Origin: JACCVG01 sp963790245
Lineage (GTDB): Bacteria; Actinomycetota; Thermoleophilia; Solirubrobacterales; Thermoleophilaceae
Length of the DNA stretch: 28,585 nucleotides
Direction: 5' to 3'
Assembly (NCBI GenBank): GCA_963790245.1
Contig: CAWBNP010000001.1
Span: 1 to 28,585, forward strand
Of this stretch, positions 17,044-26,412 are shown one piece after another. Numbering within the stretch: position 1 is the stretch's first letter; every line of letters starts with the position of its first letter. The position numbers and the translations under genes are program-made. The notes under the pieces were generated by a model that saw only the letters and a program-made list of their open reading frames with translations, was not told the DNA's origin and searched no databases.

Positions 17044-17046
17044 AGC

Positions 17047-17796
17047 TTGTCCGCGGATCGGCCCCTGTCAGCCACCCCTGAGGCGGTCGCCGCCGTCGCC
17101 CGGCTGCTCGCCCGCGCAGGCCTCGTACAGGCCTTCGGGCACGTCTCCGCCCGCGACGGCGATCAACTGTTGATCACCTCTACGGCGCCGCTGCTGACCG
17201 CGGCCGCGGAGGAGGTTCTGAGCCTGCCCGCCGATCCCGCCCGGGCTGCAGAGGTGGTGCCGGAGCTCGACGGCGTGCCTCTCGAGTGGCCGTTGCACGC
17301 CGCCGTCTACCAGGCCCGACCCGATCTCGGTGCGATCTGCCGCACCCACTCCCCGGCTGCGGTCAACGCCGGGCTCGATTCGGCGCCACCGCCCATGCTG
17401 CACGGCCTCGGCGGTCTCGCGGGTCAGGTCGAGCTCGCCGACGGCTTCGATCTGGTCACCTCTGAGCCCGCCGCAAGCCTCCTCGCGGCGGAGCTCGGCG
17501 CGGCCGACTGCCTGCTCGTGCGGGGCAACGGCGTGCTTGCGACGGGCGCCGATCTCTCGGCGGCGGCAGTCCGCGCCTGGTTTCTCGAGGAGCGCTGCCG
17601 CGTCGCTCTCGCGTCCCCCGCCGGCGTTTCCCCGCCCGATCCGGCCGCCGCGACGAAGCGCGCCGACTGGCACGGACCCGAGACCGACCGGGCCTGGCGC
17701 TGGCTGCGCACGGCTTTCGGAGACCTGGAACGAGATCTGGAGAGAGAACACACAGGCGCCTCGGCGTCGCAACAGAGAGGAGTACGAGATGGCTGA
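17047..17796 (+). CDS. Class II aldolase/adducin-like protein with degenerate metal site
   Basis: A 249-residue class II aldolase-fold protein. The start is probably TTG 17047, three bases after the previous stop; no ATG or GTG precedes the conserved GHVSARDGDQLLITST. The family's metal site normally uses Glu, two His in an HxH pair, and a third His. Here the Glu is present (E80 in EWPLHAAVY), but the HxH reads RTH (Arg99, His101) and the third position reads GNG (Asn161). Two of three His ligands are therefore replaced. It may be a decarboxylase, isomerase or non-metal relative rather than an aldolase. Its end overlaps the transporter gene by 8 bases. Confidence 0.75.
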   Translation: MSADRPLSATPEAVAAVARLLARAGLVQAFGHVSARDGDQLLITSTAPLLTAAAEEVLSLPADPARAAEVVPELDGVPLEWPLHAAVYQARPDLGAICRTHSPAAVNAGLDSAPPPMLHGLGGLAGQVELADGFDLVTSEPAASLLAAELGAADCLLVRGNGVLATGADLSAAAVRAWFLEERCRVALASPAGVSPPDPAAATKRADWHGPETDRAWRWLRTAFGDLERDLEREHTGASASQQRGVRDG

Positions 17797-18859
17797 AGAG
17801 AGAGGCCGGCTGCGGCCGGGTGCCATGCTCGCCGCCATCCTGCTCGTGATCGGTGCCTTGGCGCTGACCGCTTGCGGGGACGATGACAGTGACGGGGGAG
17901 ACACGACAAGTAGCGATACCTCGTCCGGGGGCGTGGCTCTTGCCGAGGAGACGGATGCGACGCTGGTGCTCGACTTCGTTCCCAACGCGGTCCACACGGG
18001 CATCTACTGCGCGGTCGGGAACGGCTACTACGAGGACAACAACATCAACCTCGAGATCATCGAGCCGACCTCGACTGCCGACACGCTGAAGCTGATCGAC
18101 GCCGGGAAGGCCGAGTTCGGCATCGCCGATGGCATCGACGTCGCTGATCAGATCGGCCAGGGCCGCGGCGCGAAGGGCATCATGGCTCTCACGCAGCGTC
18201 CGCTCGGCGGGCTGATCACGCTCGAAGAGGCCGGGATCACAGATCCGGCGCAGCTCGACGGCAAGACGGTGGGAGTCACCGGTGTGCCGTCCGACGACGC
18301 GATCCTCAACACGGTTATCAGTGACGCCGGTGGCGACCCTGAGAGCGTCGAGGCAGTGACGATCGGATTCAACGGCGTGCAGAACCTGGAGAACGGCAAG
18401 GTCGACGCCTTCACCGGATTCATCGCTGCCGACGGCACCCAGATCGAGGTCGACGGGTTCCCGACCACCTCGTTCGCGTTGGACGAGTACGGCGGTCCCC
18501 AGTACCCGGGTCTGGTCGTGTTCTCGACCGAGGAGACGATCTCGTCGGATCCGGATCTGATGGCGGCGTTCGTCGACGCCACGGTGAAGGGCTACGAGGA
18601 CACGCTCGCCGATCCGGCGGCCTGCCTCGAGCAGCTGCTGGCCGAGAACATCGGGCTCGATGAGGAGCTCCAGCAGGCACAGCTGGACGCGTACGAGCCG
18701 CTGTTCCAGGCGAACGCGCCGAGTTACGGCGCATTCCAGGAGCAGAACATCGAGGCACTCTCGACGTTCCTGGTCGACACCGGTCTCGCCGAAGAGGAGA
18801 TCACCGTCGATCGGTACGGGACGAACGAGTTCGTCCCCGACGCCGGCGGAAGCGAGTAA
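17789..18859 (+). CDS. NMT1/ThiY-like ABC substrate-binding lipoprotein
   Basis: A 356-residue solute-binding lipoprotein. The start ATG 17789 follows AGAGAGGAG. A signal peptide with a basic start, the hydrophobic run MLAAILLVIGALALTAC and a lipobox Cys29 is followed by an Asp/Ser-rich linker. The mature part is an NMT1/ThiY fold: LVLDFVPNAVHTGIYCAVGN, GYYEDNNINLEI, LIDAGKAEFGIADG, DGKTVGVTGVPSDDAIL and FNGVQNLENGKVDAFTGFI. Relatives bind thiamine-precursor pyrimidines, riboflavin, nitrate or sulfonates. The VLDFVPNAVHTGI block is of the pyrimidine/riboflavin sort, which fits uptake of an N-heterocycle. It is the first of three transporter genes, anchored outside the membrane. Confidence 0.85.
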   Translation: MAEERGRLRPGAMLAAILLVIGALALTACGDDDSDGGDTTSSDTSSGGVALAEETDATLVLDFVPNAVHTGIYCAVGNGYYEDNNINLEIIEPTSTADTLKLIDAGKAEFGIADGIDVADQIGQGRGAKGIMALTQRPLGGLITLEEAGITDPAQLDGKTVGVTGVPSDDAILNTVISDAGGDPESVEAVTIGFNGVQNLENGKVDAFTGFIAADGTQIEVDGFPTTSFALDEYGGPQYPGLVVFSTEETISSDPDLMAAFVDATVKGYEDTLADPAACLEQLLAENIGLDEELQQAQLDAYEPLFQANAPSYGAFQEQNIEALSTFLVDTGLAEEEITVDRYGTNEFVPDAGGSE

Positions 18860-18878
18860 GGGGAGGAAATCCGAAGCA

Positions 18879-19673
18879 ATGGATGCAACAGCGAAGCTCC
18901 GCGTCGAGGGTCTGTGTAAGACGTTCGGCAACGGCGACGGCGAGGGAGTCGTCGCCCTGCGGGACGTCGATCTGGTGATCAAGGACGGCGAGTTCGTCTC
19001 GATCGTCGGACCCAGCGGCTGCGGTAAGTCGACGCTGTTCAACATCCTCGCCGGGCTGATCCGGCCGTCGAGCGGGCAGGTCCTGCTCGACGGCCGGGCG
19101 CCCGACGACCTGCTCGGGAGGATTGGCTACATGCAGCAACGCGACCTGCTGATGCCCTGGCGAACTGTGCTCAACAACACCACCGTGGGCCTCGAGCTCA
19201 ACGGGGTCTCGAAAAAGGAGGCGCGCGAACAGGCGCTCTCACAGTTCGCCCGTTTCGGCCTCGACGGGTTCGAGGATCACTGGCCGGCGAAGCTGTCAGG
19301 CGGCATGCGCCAGCGCGCGGCGCTGCTCCGGACCTTCCTCGCGGGCCGGGAGGTGATGCTGCTCGACGAGCCCTTCGGCGCTCTCGACGCGCTGACCCGC
19401 GCGCAGATGCAGGAATGGCTCTTGAAGATCTGGCAGGACGACAGCAAGACGGTGCTGTTCGTGACCCACGACGTGGACGAGGCCGTCTTCCTCTCCGACC
19501 GCGTCTACGTGATGTCCGGCCGTCCGGGGCGGATCGTCCGCGGCCTCGAGATCGACCTCGAGCGGCCACGGGAGCACGCGGTCGCCGACACCCCGGAGTT
19601 CGTCGCCTACAAGAAGCAGCTCTTGGAGCCGCTCTACGCGGCCCTCGAGGAGGAGGGGTCGGTCGGTGTCTAG
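18879..19673 (+). CDS. ABC transporter ATP-binding protein (NitT/TauT type)
   Basis: A 264-residue ATPase of the nitrate/sulfonate/taurine type. Walker A is GPSGCGKST, the Q-loop is MQQRDLLMPWRTV, the signature LSGGMRQRAAL, Walker B VMLLDEPFGALDAL, and the switch His is in FVTHDVDEAVFLSD. A GGGGAGGAAAT purine tract lies about 10 bases upstream of the ATG at 18879. The 19-base gap after the binding-protein gene is the widest within this part of the operon. The end overlaps the permease GTG start by 8 bases. It energises import of the operon's substrate. Confidence 0.9.
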   Translation: MDATAKLRVEGLCKTFGNGDGEGVVALRDVDLVIKDGEFVSIVGPSGCGKSTLFNILAGLIRPSSGQVLLDGRAPDDLLGRIGYMQQRDLLMPWRTVLNNTTVGLELNGVSKKEAREQALSQFARFGLDGFEDHWPAKLSGGMRQRAALLRTFLAGREVMLLDEPFGALDALTRAQMQEWLLKIWQDDSKTVLFVTHDVDEAVFLSDRVYVMSGRPGRIVRGLEIDLERPREHAVADTPEFVAYKKQLLEPLYAALEEEGSVGV

Positions 19674-20553
19674 CTCCACCCAGAGCCCGACTGCTCCCGA
19701 CACGCTCGCCGCGCGCTGGCGCGTGCGCCGGAACCCCCGCGGCGATCAGGGCCCCCGCCGGGGCCGCGAGCGCCTCTTGCGGATCGGTGCCCCGATCGCC
19801 TTCGCGGTCGTCGTGCTCGGCCTCTGGCAGCTCTACGCCTCGGTCTCCGACATCCGCGAGTCCTCTTTGCCGAAGCCCACGCAGGTCATCGAAGCGCTGT
19901 GGACGACCCGCGCGATCCTGATCGAGAACGCATGGGTAACGATCCAGGAAATCCTCGCCGGCTACTCGGTCGCGATCCTCGTCGGCGTCGGCCTGGCGAT
20001 CCTGATCCGGACCTCGAAGGTGATCGAGCGCGCGATCTATCCCTGGTTGGTGGTTTCGCAGATGGTGCCGATCCCGGCGATCGCCCCGATCATCGTGATC
20101 TGGACGGGATTCGACATTCGGCCGAAGATCATCGTCATCGCTCTCGTCAGCTTCTTTCCGATCGCCGTCAACACGATCGACGGGCTGAAAGCGGTCGATC
20201 CCAACCTGCTGAAGCTGCTGCGCACGCTGCGGGCCGGGCCCTGGCAGCGTTTCCGAATGGCGCAGCTGCCGGCGGCGCTGCCGTTCATCTTCAGCGGGCT
20301 CAAGGTCGCCGCTGCGTTCTCGGTGATCGGTGCGGTCTTCGCCGAGTGGGTCGGGGCCTCGGAGGGCCTCGGTCACCTGATCCTGGTTCTCAACAACCAG
20401 ACCGCGACCACCGAGATGTTCGCGGTGATCATCGTTCTCGCGCTGATCGGGATCGCCCTGTTCGCGATCGTCAGCCTGCTCGAGCGACTGCTGCTGCCCT
20501 GGTACCACGAGGAACGCCGCGAAGATGGCGCCGCCGACGGAGGCAGCTCCTGA
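19666..20553 (+). CDS. ABC transporter permease (NitT/TauT type)
   Basis: A 295-residue inner-membrane permease starting at GTG 19666. A basic, Arg-rich cytoplasmic N-terminus (about 40 residues) precedes about six membrane segments, including IAFAVVVLGLWQLYA, YSVAILVGVGLAILI, MVPIPAIAPIIVIW, IIVIALVSFFPIAV, VAAAFSVIGAVFAEWVG and FAVIIVLALIGIALFAIV. The EAA-type loop that contacts the ATPase includes LRAGPWQRFRMAQLPAALPF. It belongs with the upstream binding protein and ATPase. The stop overlaps the next gene by one base (TGATG). Confidence 0.9.
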   Translation: MSSSTQSPTAPDTLAARWRVRRNPRGDQGPRRGRERLLRIGAPIAFAVVVLGLWQLYASVSDIRESSLPKPTQVIEALWTTRAILIENAWVTIQEILAGYSVAILVGVGLAILIRTSKVIERAIYPWLVVSQMVPIPAIAPIIVIWTGFDIRPKIIVIALVSFFPIAVNTIDGLKAVDPNLLKLLRTLRAGPWQRFRMAQLPAALPFIFSGLKVAAAFSVIGAVFAEWVGASEGLGHLILVLNNQTATTEMFAVIIVLALIGIALFAIVSLLERLLLPWYHEERREDGAADGGSS

Positions 20554-21950
20554 TGAACGCGCCAAACGAGTCGATCCTGGTCCGGGGCGCCTGGGTTTTG
20601 ACGATGGAGCCAGGCGCCGGGGCGATCCGCGACGGCGCGGTGCTGTTCGAGGGCGGCGAGGTCGCCGCCAGTGGTGCCCACGCTGAGCTCGCCGCCGCGC
20701 ATCCCGACGCCGAGGTCGTCGGCGACGGCAACGGCATCGTGATGCCGGGAATGATCAACGCGCACACGCACCTGACCGAGTGTCTGATTCCGGGGATGGG
20801 CGAGGACGCCGTGCTGTGGGAGTGGTTCGAGCGGATCGTCAACCCCCCGGGCTGCGTGATCGAGCGCGACGACGTCGCGGTCGGGACCCGCCTGAAGGCG
20901 GCCGAGATGCTGCTCAGCGGGATCACGACCGTCAATGACATGTGCTGCCACCGCAACCTCGGCGCGGAAGTCTCGCTCGGCGCCGTCGATGGGCTCGCTC
21001 AGATGGGCATGCGCGGCATCGTCAGCTTCGGCGCCGAGAACGCCTACGAGGGTGCGCCGGCCGCCGGCGCCTTCATGGCGGAGCACGAGGCGCTCGCTCA
21101 GCGCCTCGAGTCTGAACCGCTGCTCGGGTTCCGGGCGGGTGTCGGCACCGTGCTGGGCATCACCGACGAGCTCTTCGAGAGGACCGTGACGGCCTGCCGC
21201 GAGCACGGCTGGGCTGTCCACACCCACCTCGCCGAGGTGCGCGAGGAGATCACCGAAGCGCGGATCCGTTACGGGCATGGCACGATCGAGCACGCGGGGC
21301 GGATGGGCCTGCTCGAGGTGCCGGTGATCGCCGGCCACTGCATCTGGTGCACCAGCGGCGACATCGGCCTGCTCGCCTCGAAGGAGGTCGCGGTCGCCCA
21401 CAACCCGGTCGCGAACATGATTCTCGGCTCGGGCGTCTGCCCTGTGCCGAGGCTGCGGGAGGCCGGGATCAAGATCGGACTCGGAACGGACGGGGCCGCC
21501 TCCAACGACAACCAGGACATGTTCGGCGTGCTCAAGACGACCAGCCTGCTGCAGAAGGTCGAGCACAAGGATCCGGCCGTGATCTCGGCCCAGGAAGTGA
21601 TCCGGATGGCCACCCTTGAGGGCGCTGCCGCGCTTGGGCTCGACGGCGAGATCGGATCGCTGGAGCCGGGCAAGCGGGCCGACGTGGTGCTGCTCGACGG
21701 CAACACGCCCGAGCTCGCCACGATCCATGACCCCTTCCAGCAGCTCGTCTACTGCGCCACGGCGCGCTGCGTCTCCGACGTGTGGGTCGAGGGTCGCCGC
21801 CGGGTCGCCGCCGGCGAGCTGGTCGGATCCCAGGTCGGGAGCCTCGCCGCCGAGGCCCGCGAGGCCGGGATCGCGCTCGTGCGCCGGGCAGGGATGGAAG
21901 GGGAGTCGAGCTACGCCTCCGACGAGACCACGTGGGGGGCCGACGCATGA
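20553..21950 (+). CDS. TRZ/ATZ-family amidohydrolase (deaminase-like)
   Basis: A 465-residue amidohydrolase of the group holding chlorohydrolases, cytosine/adenosine-type deaminases and guanine deaminase. MPGMINAHTHLTECLIPG gives the HxH pair (His71, His73). AVHTHLAEVREE and VIAGHCIWCT carry the next His ligands and GLGTDGAASNDNQDMFG the metal Asp. The C-terminal block GEIGSLEPGKRADVVLLD closes the composite beta-sandwich. These mononuclear enzymes hydrolyse exocyclic amino groups or halides from N-heterocycles. It is directly after the importer, so it could be the first cytoplasmic step. It overlaps both neighbours (TGATG, ATGA). Confidence 0.85.
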   Translation: MNAPNESILVRGAWVLTMEPGAGAIRDGAVLFEGGEVAASGAHAELAAAHPDAEVVGDGNGIVMPGMINAHTHLTECLIPGMGEDAVLWEWFERIVNPPGCVIERDDVAVGTRLKAAEMLLSGITTVNDMCCHRNLGAEVSLGAVDGLAQMGMRGIVSFGAENAYEGAPAAGAFMAEHEALAQRLESEPLLGFRAGVGTVLGITDELFERTVTACREHGWAVHTHLAEVREEITEARIRYGHGTIEHAGRMGLLEVPVIAGHCIWCTSGDIGLLASKEVAVAHNPVANMILGSGVCPVPRLREAGIKIGLGTDGAASNDNQDMFGVLKTTSLLQKVEHKDPAVISAQEVIRMATLEGAAALGLDGEIGSLEPGKRADVVLLDGNTPELATIHDPFQQLVYCATARCVSDVWVEGRRRVAAGELVGSQVGSLAAEAREAGIALVRRAGMEGESSYASDETTWGADA

Positions 21951-23578
21951 GCGCCGACGTCGTCGTCATCGGAGCCGGCCACAACGGGCTCGTCTGCGCG
22001 GCCTATCTGGCCCGCGCCGGGCTCGAGGTCGAGGTCGTCGAGGCCGCATCCGAGCCGGGTGGCTGCATCGCGACCATGGAGCTGCCGGACGGTCGCGGCC
22101 GGATCGAGCTCGGTGCCTACGAGCACGGCGGTATCCGGGCCAGCGGCGTCTCCGAGGATCTGGAGCTCGAGACGCGGCACGGCCTTGGCTTCCATCTCCG
22201 CGACGAGATCACGTTGGCGCCCTGCGACGACGGCTCGGCGTTGCCCTTCTACAACTCGCTCGAGCGCACGGTCGAGGAGCTGACGCCCGTCGTCGGCGCC
22301 GAGGAGGCGCGCCGCTACGAGCGGTTCTCCCGCTTCTCCAGCGCGGCGATGAACGTGCTCCGCCAGAGCGAGGCGGGACCGCCGCCGAGCCTCCGGGAGC
22401 TCGCGGCCCTGGCCGATGCCACGCTCGGCTCCGAGGGAAGGCGGATGATCCAGACCCTGCTCGCCTCGGCGCGCAGCGTCACCCGCGGCGCATTCGAGGA
22501 TCCACGTCTGCGCGGGGTCCTCGAGCACTGGGCCGCGCATTCCCAGCAGCCGCCCGACGATCCCGGCACGGGCGCCGGGGTGTTGTTCTTGGCTGCCAAT
22601 CACGGCGAGCCCTCGGCCCGGCCGATGGGTGGCTCGCGGGGCACGGTCGATGCGCTCGTCCGCTGCCTCGAGGCAGCGGGCGGCCGGCTGCGCACCGGGG
22701 TGCCGGTCGAGTCCGTCGAGGTGAGCGGCGGCCGCGCCCGCGCCGTCGTTGCCGGCGGCGAGCGGATCGAGGCTCGGCGGGCAGTGGTCTCGCAGATCGA
22801 TGCCAAGCGACTCTTCGACCGACTGGTCCCGCCCGAGGCGATCGACTCCCGCCTGCGCGCCGAGATCGACCGGATCCACGTCGGTGAGCACAACGTCTCT
22901 GAGCTCAAGGTCGACGCGATCATCGATGACCTGCCGGAGCTGCCGGGGCCGCCCGGCTTCGAACGCGGGCTGATGCTCTCACCGAACACCGACGCCGACA
23001 TCGAGCGCGGCTTCGCCCGGATCCGGCTCGGCCTACTGCCCGAGCGGCCGACGATGATGATCGCCTTCCCGTCGGTGCTCGAGCCCGGCTGGGCGCCAAA
23101 TGGCCGGCACTCGGTCTGGCTCTCGACGTGGGTCCCTTGGCGGCCGGAGTCCGGGGCCTGGACCGAGGCCGAGCTCGAGAGCGCCGCCAATCGCACCTGG
23201 TGCGCCGCAGAGCGCGCGCTCGGCACCGAGCTGCCGATCGTCGAGCGGGTCCTGACCGGGCCCGATGACTGGGTGGAGCGCAACAGCAACCCGCAGGGAA
23301 ACCCGAACCACGTCGAGATGTCGCTCGACCAGCTGCTCGGAACCCGTCCTTCGCCTTCGCTCTCGCGCTACCGGACCCCGGTTGAGGGTCTTTTCCTGAC
23401 CGGGGCGGGCACCCATCCCGGCGGCGGCGTCACCGGCGTGCCGGGGCGCAACACCGCAGCGGTCGTGCTCGCCGAGCTCGGCCTCAGGCGCGAGTCGCGC
23501 GGGGAGCGGATCAAGACCCAGATCTCCCTGTTGCGCGATGCCGCGAAGGCGGCCCGCAGCCTCAGGAGGGCGGCGTGA
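21947..23578 (+). CDS. FAD-dependent oxidoreductase (phytoene desaturase/PYROXD2-like)
   Basis: A 543-residue flavoprotein of the NAD(P)/FAD amine-oxidase-like superfamily. The N-terminal dinucleotide fold is VVVIGAGHNGLVCAAYLARA, with the acidic strand end VEVVEAASEPGGC. ARPMGGSRGTVDALVRCLEA and GGRLRTGVPVESVEV are the usual mid-protein blocks, and FLTGAGTHPGGGVTGVPGRN is the second FAD-binding motif near the C-terminus. The overall pattern is the CrtI/PYROXD2-like group, often annotated as phytoene dehydrogenase, but there are no other carotenoid genes here. A role in oxidising or reducing a ring or C-N bond is more likely. It is coupled by 4-base overlaps on both sides. Confidence 0.82.
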   Translation: MSADVVVIGAGHNGLVCAAYLARAGLEVEVVEAASEPGGCIATMELPDGRGRIELGAYEHGGIRASGVSEDLELETRHGLGFHLRDEITLAPCDDGSALPFYNSLERTVEELTPVVGAEEARRYERFSRFSSAAMNVLRQSEAGPPPSLRELAALADATLGSEGRRMIQTLLASARSVTRGAFEDPRLRGVLEHWAAHSQQPPDDPGTGAGVLFLAANHGEPSARPMGGSRGTVDALVRCLEAAGGRLRTGVPVESVEVSGGRARAVVAGGERIEARRAVVSQIDAKRLFDRLVPPEAIDSRLRAEIDRIHVGEHNVSELKVDAIIDDLPELPGPPGFERGLMLSPNTDADIERGFARIRLGLLPERPTMMIAFPSVLEPGWAPNGRHSVWLSTWVPWRPESGAWTEAELESAANRTWCAAERALGTELPIVERVLTGPDDWVERNSNPQGNPNHVEMSLDQLLGTRPSPSLSRYRTPVEGLFLTGAGTHPGGGVTGVPGRNTAAVVLAELGLRRESRGERIKTQISLLRDAAKAARSLRRAA

Positions 23579-24639
23579 GCCCCCGCCCTGAACGCACCGG
23601 CGCGGCCGATCCGCTGGCGATGATCACCGCCTACCAGGACAGCGCCCTGGTCGCGGCCGCGGTCCGTACCGGTGTCGCCGAGGCGATCGCGTCCGGCGCT
23701 CGGAGCGCCGAGCAGGTAGCCGAGCACTGCAAGACGCACCCGCGGGCGACGCTGGCCCTGCTGCGGGCGCTGACCGCTCAGGGGCTGGCCGAGGCGAGCA
23801 AAGACGGTTTCGAGCTCAGCGACGCGGCGGCGCCGCTGGCGCGCTCGGCGCCCGCTTCGATCGTGGAGATCGTCGAGAAGGAGTGGTTCTTCTACAACGC
23901 CTGGGCGGGCCTGGAGGAGACGGTCCGCGACGGACACGCGCAGATCGCGCCCTGGCGGCAGCGTCTCGACGAGGATCCGGAGACGGCCCACGCGTTCCTG
24001 CGGGCGCTCGACGATCTCGCCGGCCGCTTCGGCGGCGAGCTTCCCGGGCTCGCCGGGCTCGAGGGCGGCGGCGGTCGCCTGCTCGACGTCGGGGGCGGCG
24101 CCGGCTCGCACGCAGCGGCGCTCGCCGCGGCGGTGCCCGGTCTGGAGCCGACAGTGCTCGATCTGCCCGGCGTCGAGCAGGTTCTGCGCGAGCGCCATCC
24201 TGAGCTCAGCTTCCTCGCCGGCGACCTGGACGAGCCTCGCTTCGGGCGCCCCGGGGACGAGCGGTGGGACTTCGTCCTGCTCGCCAACATCCTTCACGAC
24301 CACCCGCCGGAGCGCTGCCGCCGCTACCTCGCGGAGGCCGCCTCCTTGCTCGAGCCTGGAGGGACCCTGCTCGTCTACGAGTGGGTGATCGGCGAGGGGG
24401 ATCCACAGCCGCCGGCGCTGGCGATGTTCAGCCTGATGATGCTCGTCGAGAACGAGGGCGGCGGCACCTGGAGCGAAGCCGAGATCGGCGAGTGGGTCGC
24501 CGAGGCCGGCCTGGTCGACGTCGGCCTGCGCCGTGGCGGCGGGCCGATCTCGGTTCTGCGGGCGCAGCGCCCACAGCTGGGCGGGGGAGAAACAGAGCAG
24601 TCGAGCGCGGCCGCGGGAGCGGACCGCGCGAAGGAGTGA
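23575..24639 (+). CDS. Methyltransferase-fold protein (O-methyltransferase family 2)
   Basis: A 354-residue protein starting at GTG 23575. The N-terminal part is a winged-helix dimerisation domain of the plant/bacterial O-methyltransferase type (SAEQVAEHCKTHPRATLALL, then GFELSDAAAPLARS). The SAM-binding motif is LLDVGGGAGSHAAAL. The acidic loop is PTVLDLPGVEQ, and LANILHDHPPERC carries the His that acts as base in O-methyltransferases. A methyltransferase is unexpected in a catabolic operon. It might modify an intermediate, act in reverse as a demethylation partner, or serve another SAM-dependent reaction. The last roughly 25 residues are low-complexity. Confidence 0.8.
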   Translation: MSPRPERTGAADPLAMITAYQDSALVAAAVRTGVAEAIASGARSAEQVAEHCKTHPRATLALLRALTAQGLAEASKDGFELSDAAAPLARSAPASIVEIVEKEWFFYNAWAGLEETVRDGHAQIAPWRQRLDEDPETAHAFLRALDDLAGRFGGELPGLAGLEGGGGRLLDVGGGAGSHAAALAAAVPGLEPTVLDLPGVEQVLRERHPELSFLAGDLDEPRFGRPGDERWDFVLLANILHDHPPERCRRYLAEAASLLEPGGTLLVYEWVIGEGDPQPPALAMFSLMMLVENEGGGTWSEAEIGEWVAEAGLVDVGLRRGGGPISVLRAQRPQLGGGETEQSSAAAGADRAKE

Positions 24640-24644
24640 GTTCG

Positions 24645-26399
24645 ATGTCGATGACCGGTGGAGAGATCGTTGCCGAGTACCTGATCGCCGAGGGATGCCG
24701 TACGTCTGCGGGATTCCAGGGCACGGGGACATGGCGCTGTTCGACGCCTTCAAGGATCGGGCCGACAGGATCGAGGTCCTGAAGCCGCGGCACGAGCAGT
24801 CGGCCGCCCACATCGCCGACGCCTACTTCCGCGCCTGCGGCAGGCCGCTTGCCACGATGACCTCGATCGGTCCTGGCTCGATCAACACCGCCATCGGACT
24901 GGCGACCGCCTATGTCGACTCGATCCCGCTGGTCGCGTTGACCGGCGGCCCGCAGAGCTACATGTACGGGCGCGCCGTGTTGCAGGAGCTCGAACGTCCA
25001 GTCGGCCAACTACGAGCGATGTTCGAACCGATCATCAAGCGCAGTTCGTGGCCGGCACCGACGAACGGCTCGGTTCATCATACGCGCCTTCAACCCCATG
25101 CTCAGCGGACGGCCCGGCCCGGTGCACGTCGAGCTGCCGATGGACGTGCAGGCGGCCGCCACGGGGATCGCGGTACCCGACACCGGGCTGCACCGGCCGC
25201 CGGAAGGGTCACGCCCGACTCCCACCACATCGACCGCGCCGCCAGCTACTGCTCGCCGCCGAGCGGCCGGTGATCCTCGCCGGCGGTGGCTTCGTCCAGG
25301 CTGAGGCCTCCGCACAGCTCCGCGCGCTCGCTGAGGAGCTGGTCGCTCCGGTGGTCGTGACGATGACCGCGAAGGGGGTGTTTCCCGAGGATCACCCGCT
25401 TTCCGCTGAGCACACCGGGGCCAACGGCACCAGCGTGGCAACCAGATCACCCGCGATGCCGATGTCCTGCTGGCGGTCGGCACCCGCTTCGCGGAGCAGA
25501 CCTGTTCGTCCTACGTCGACGGACAGTCCTTCAGCGAGCCGATGACGATCATCCATCTCGACATCGACGCGAACGAGATCGGCAAGAACTACCCGACCGA
25601 GGTCGGGGCCGTCTGCGACGCGCGCTCCGGGCTTGCCGACCTGCTCGACGCGGTCCGAGATCGCAGTGGCGGCGCCGCGATCGATCGCGCCGAGTACGCC
25701 GGGGAGGTCGGCGCCCTGAAGTCCGCGTGGCGCGATCAGATCCGCGGGCGCTGGCGCGAAGGTCGCCTCTCGATGAGCAGGGTCCTGCACGAGATCCGCG
25801 AGGTCGCGCCGCGGGAGACGATCTCGATCGCATCCGCCGGCCACCCGCAGATCCAGGCCTTCCAGGAGTTCCTCAGCTACGAGCCTCGCACCCACCTCTC
25901 GCCGGGCGGCTTCTCGACGATGGGATACACCCTGCCGGCGGCGATCGGTGCGAAGCTCGCCCAGCCCGACCGGCCGGTGATCGGGATGGCCGGCGACGGC
26001 GATCTGCTGATGACGGTGCAGGAGCTCTCGCTCGCGTCCGAGATCGGGATCCCGATCGTCATCGCCTGCCTCAACAACTCCGGCTGGACCTCGATCCGCG
26101 ACTTCCAGCGGGGCATGTTCGGCGAGGACCGCGCCTTCAGCGTCCGCTTTACCGACGATCGCGGCGAGGAGAGGCCGGTCGATTTCGTTGCGATCGCCGA
26201 GGCGATGGGCTGCGAGGGCGAGCGCGTCGCCGAGGCCGACCAGGTCGGTCCCGCGATCGAGCGCGGGATCGCGAGCGGCGGCCCCTACCTGATCGACTTT
26301 GAGCTTTCGACCGAGCCGGCCGACACGGAGGGGATCAACGCCGGCCACTGGGACCTACCGAAGCCGGCGTACCTCGAAGACGCCCCAGCGGGCGCCTGA
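24645..26399 (+). CDS. ThDP-dependent enzyme, acetolactate synthase-like (multiple frame breaks)
   Basis: A thiamine-diphosphate enzyme of about 585 residues, normal for the acetolactate synthase/benzoylformate decarboxylase group. The start is ATG 24645. At least seven breaks lie between about 24694 and 25437. The stitched N-terminal domain reads GGEIVAEYLIAEG, YVCGIPGHGDMALFDAF, then LKPRHEQSAAHIADAY with the catalytic Glu at 24794-24796. It continues with SGRPGPVHVELPMDV, AAERPVILAGGGF and TRDADVLLAVGTRFAEQT. From 25542 the frame is intact: SAGHPQIQAF, GGFSTMGYTLPAAIGAKLA, and the ThDP/Mg motif GDGD (25992) to NN (26073-26078). The enzyme probably decarboxylates or condenses a 2-oxo acid. 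The 3' half being clean argues for local sequence error. Confidence 0.75.
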
Positions 26400-26412
26400 G
26401 CGGGGCGGCGCA

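Noticed and set aside
19198..20565. A long open frame (455 codons) on the minus strand opposite the transporter genes
   Set aside because: It is antisense to clear ABC ATPase and permease genes. Its protein is Arg/Asp-rich low-complexity sequence, as expected from GC-rich shadow frames.
19899..21950. A 683-codon open frame appearing to fuse permease-region sequence to the amidohydrolase
   Set aside because: The first part is out of frame with the permease and is nonsense composition. The amidohydrolase start at 20553 overlaps the permease stop in the pattern used throughout the operon.
21947..23578. Carotenoid biosynthesis gene crtI
   Set aside because: The fold is shared, but no phytoene synthase or other carotenoid gene is nearby, and the gene is embedded in a nitrogen-compound catabolic operon.
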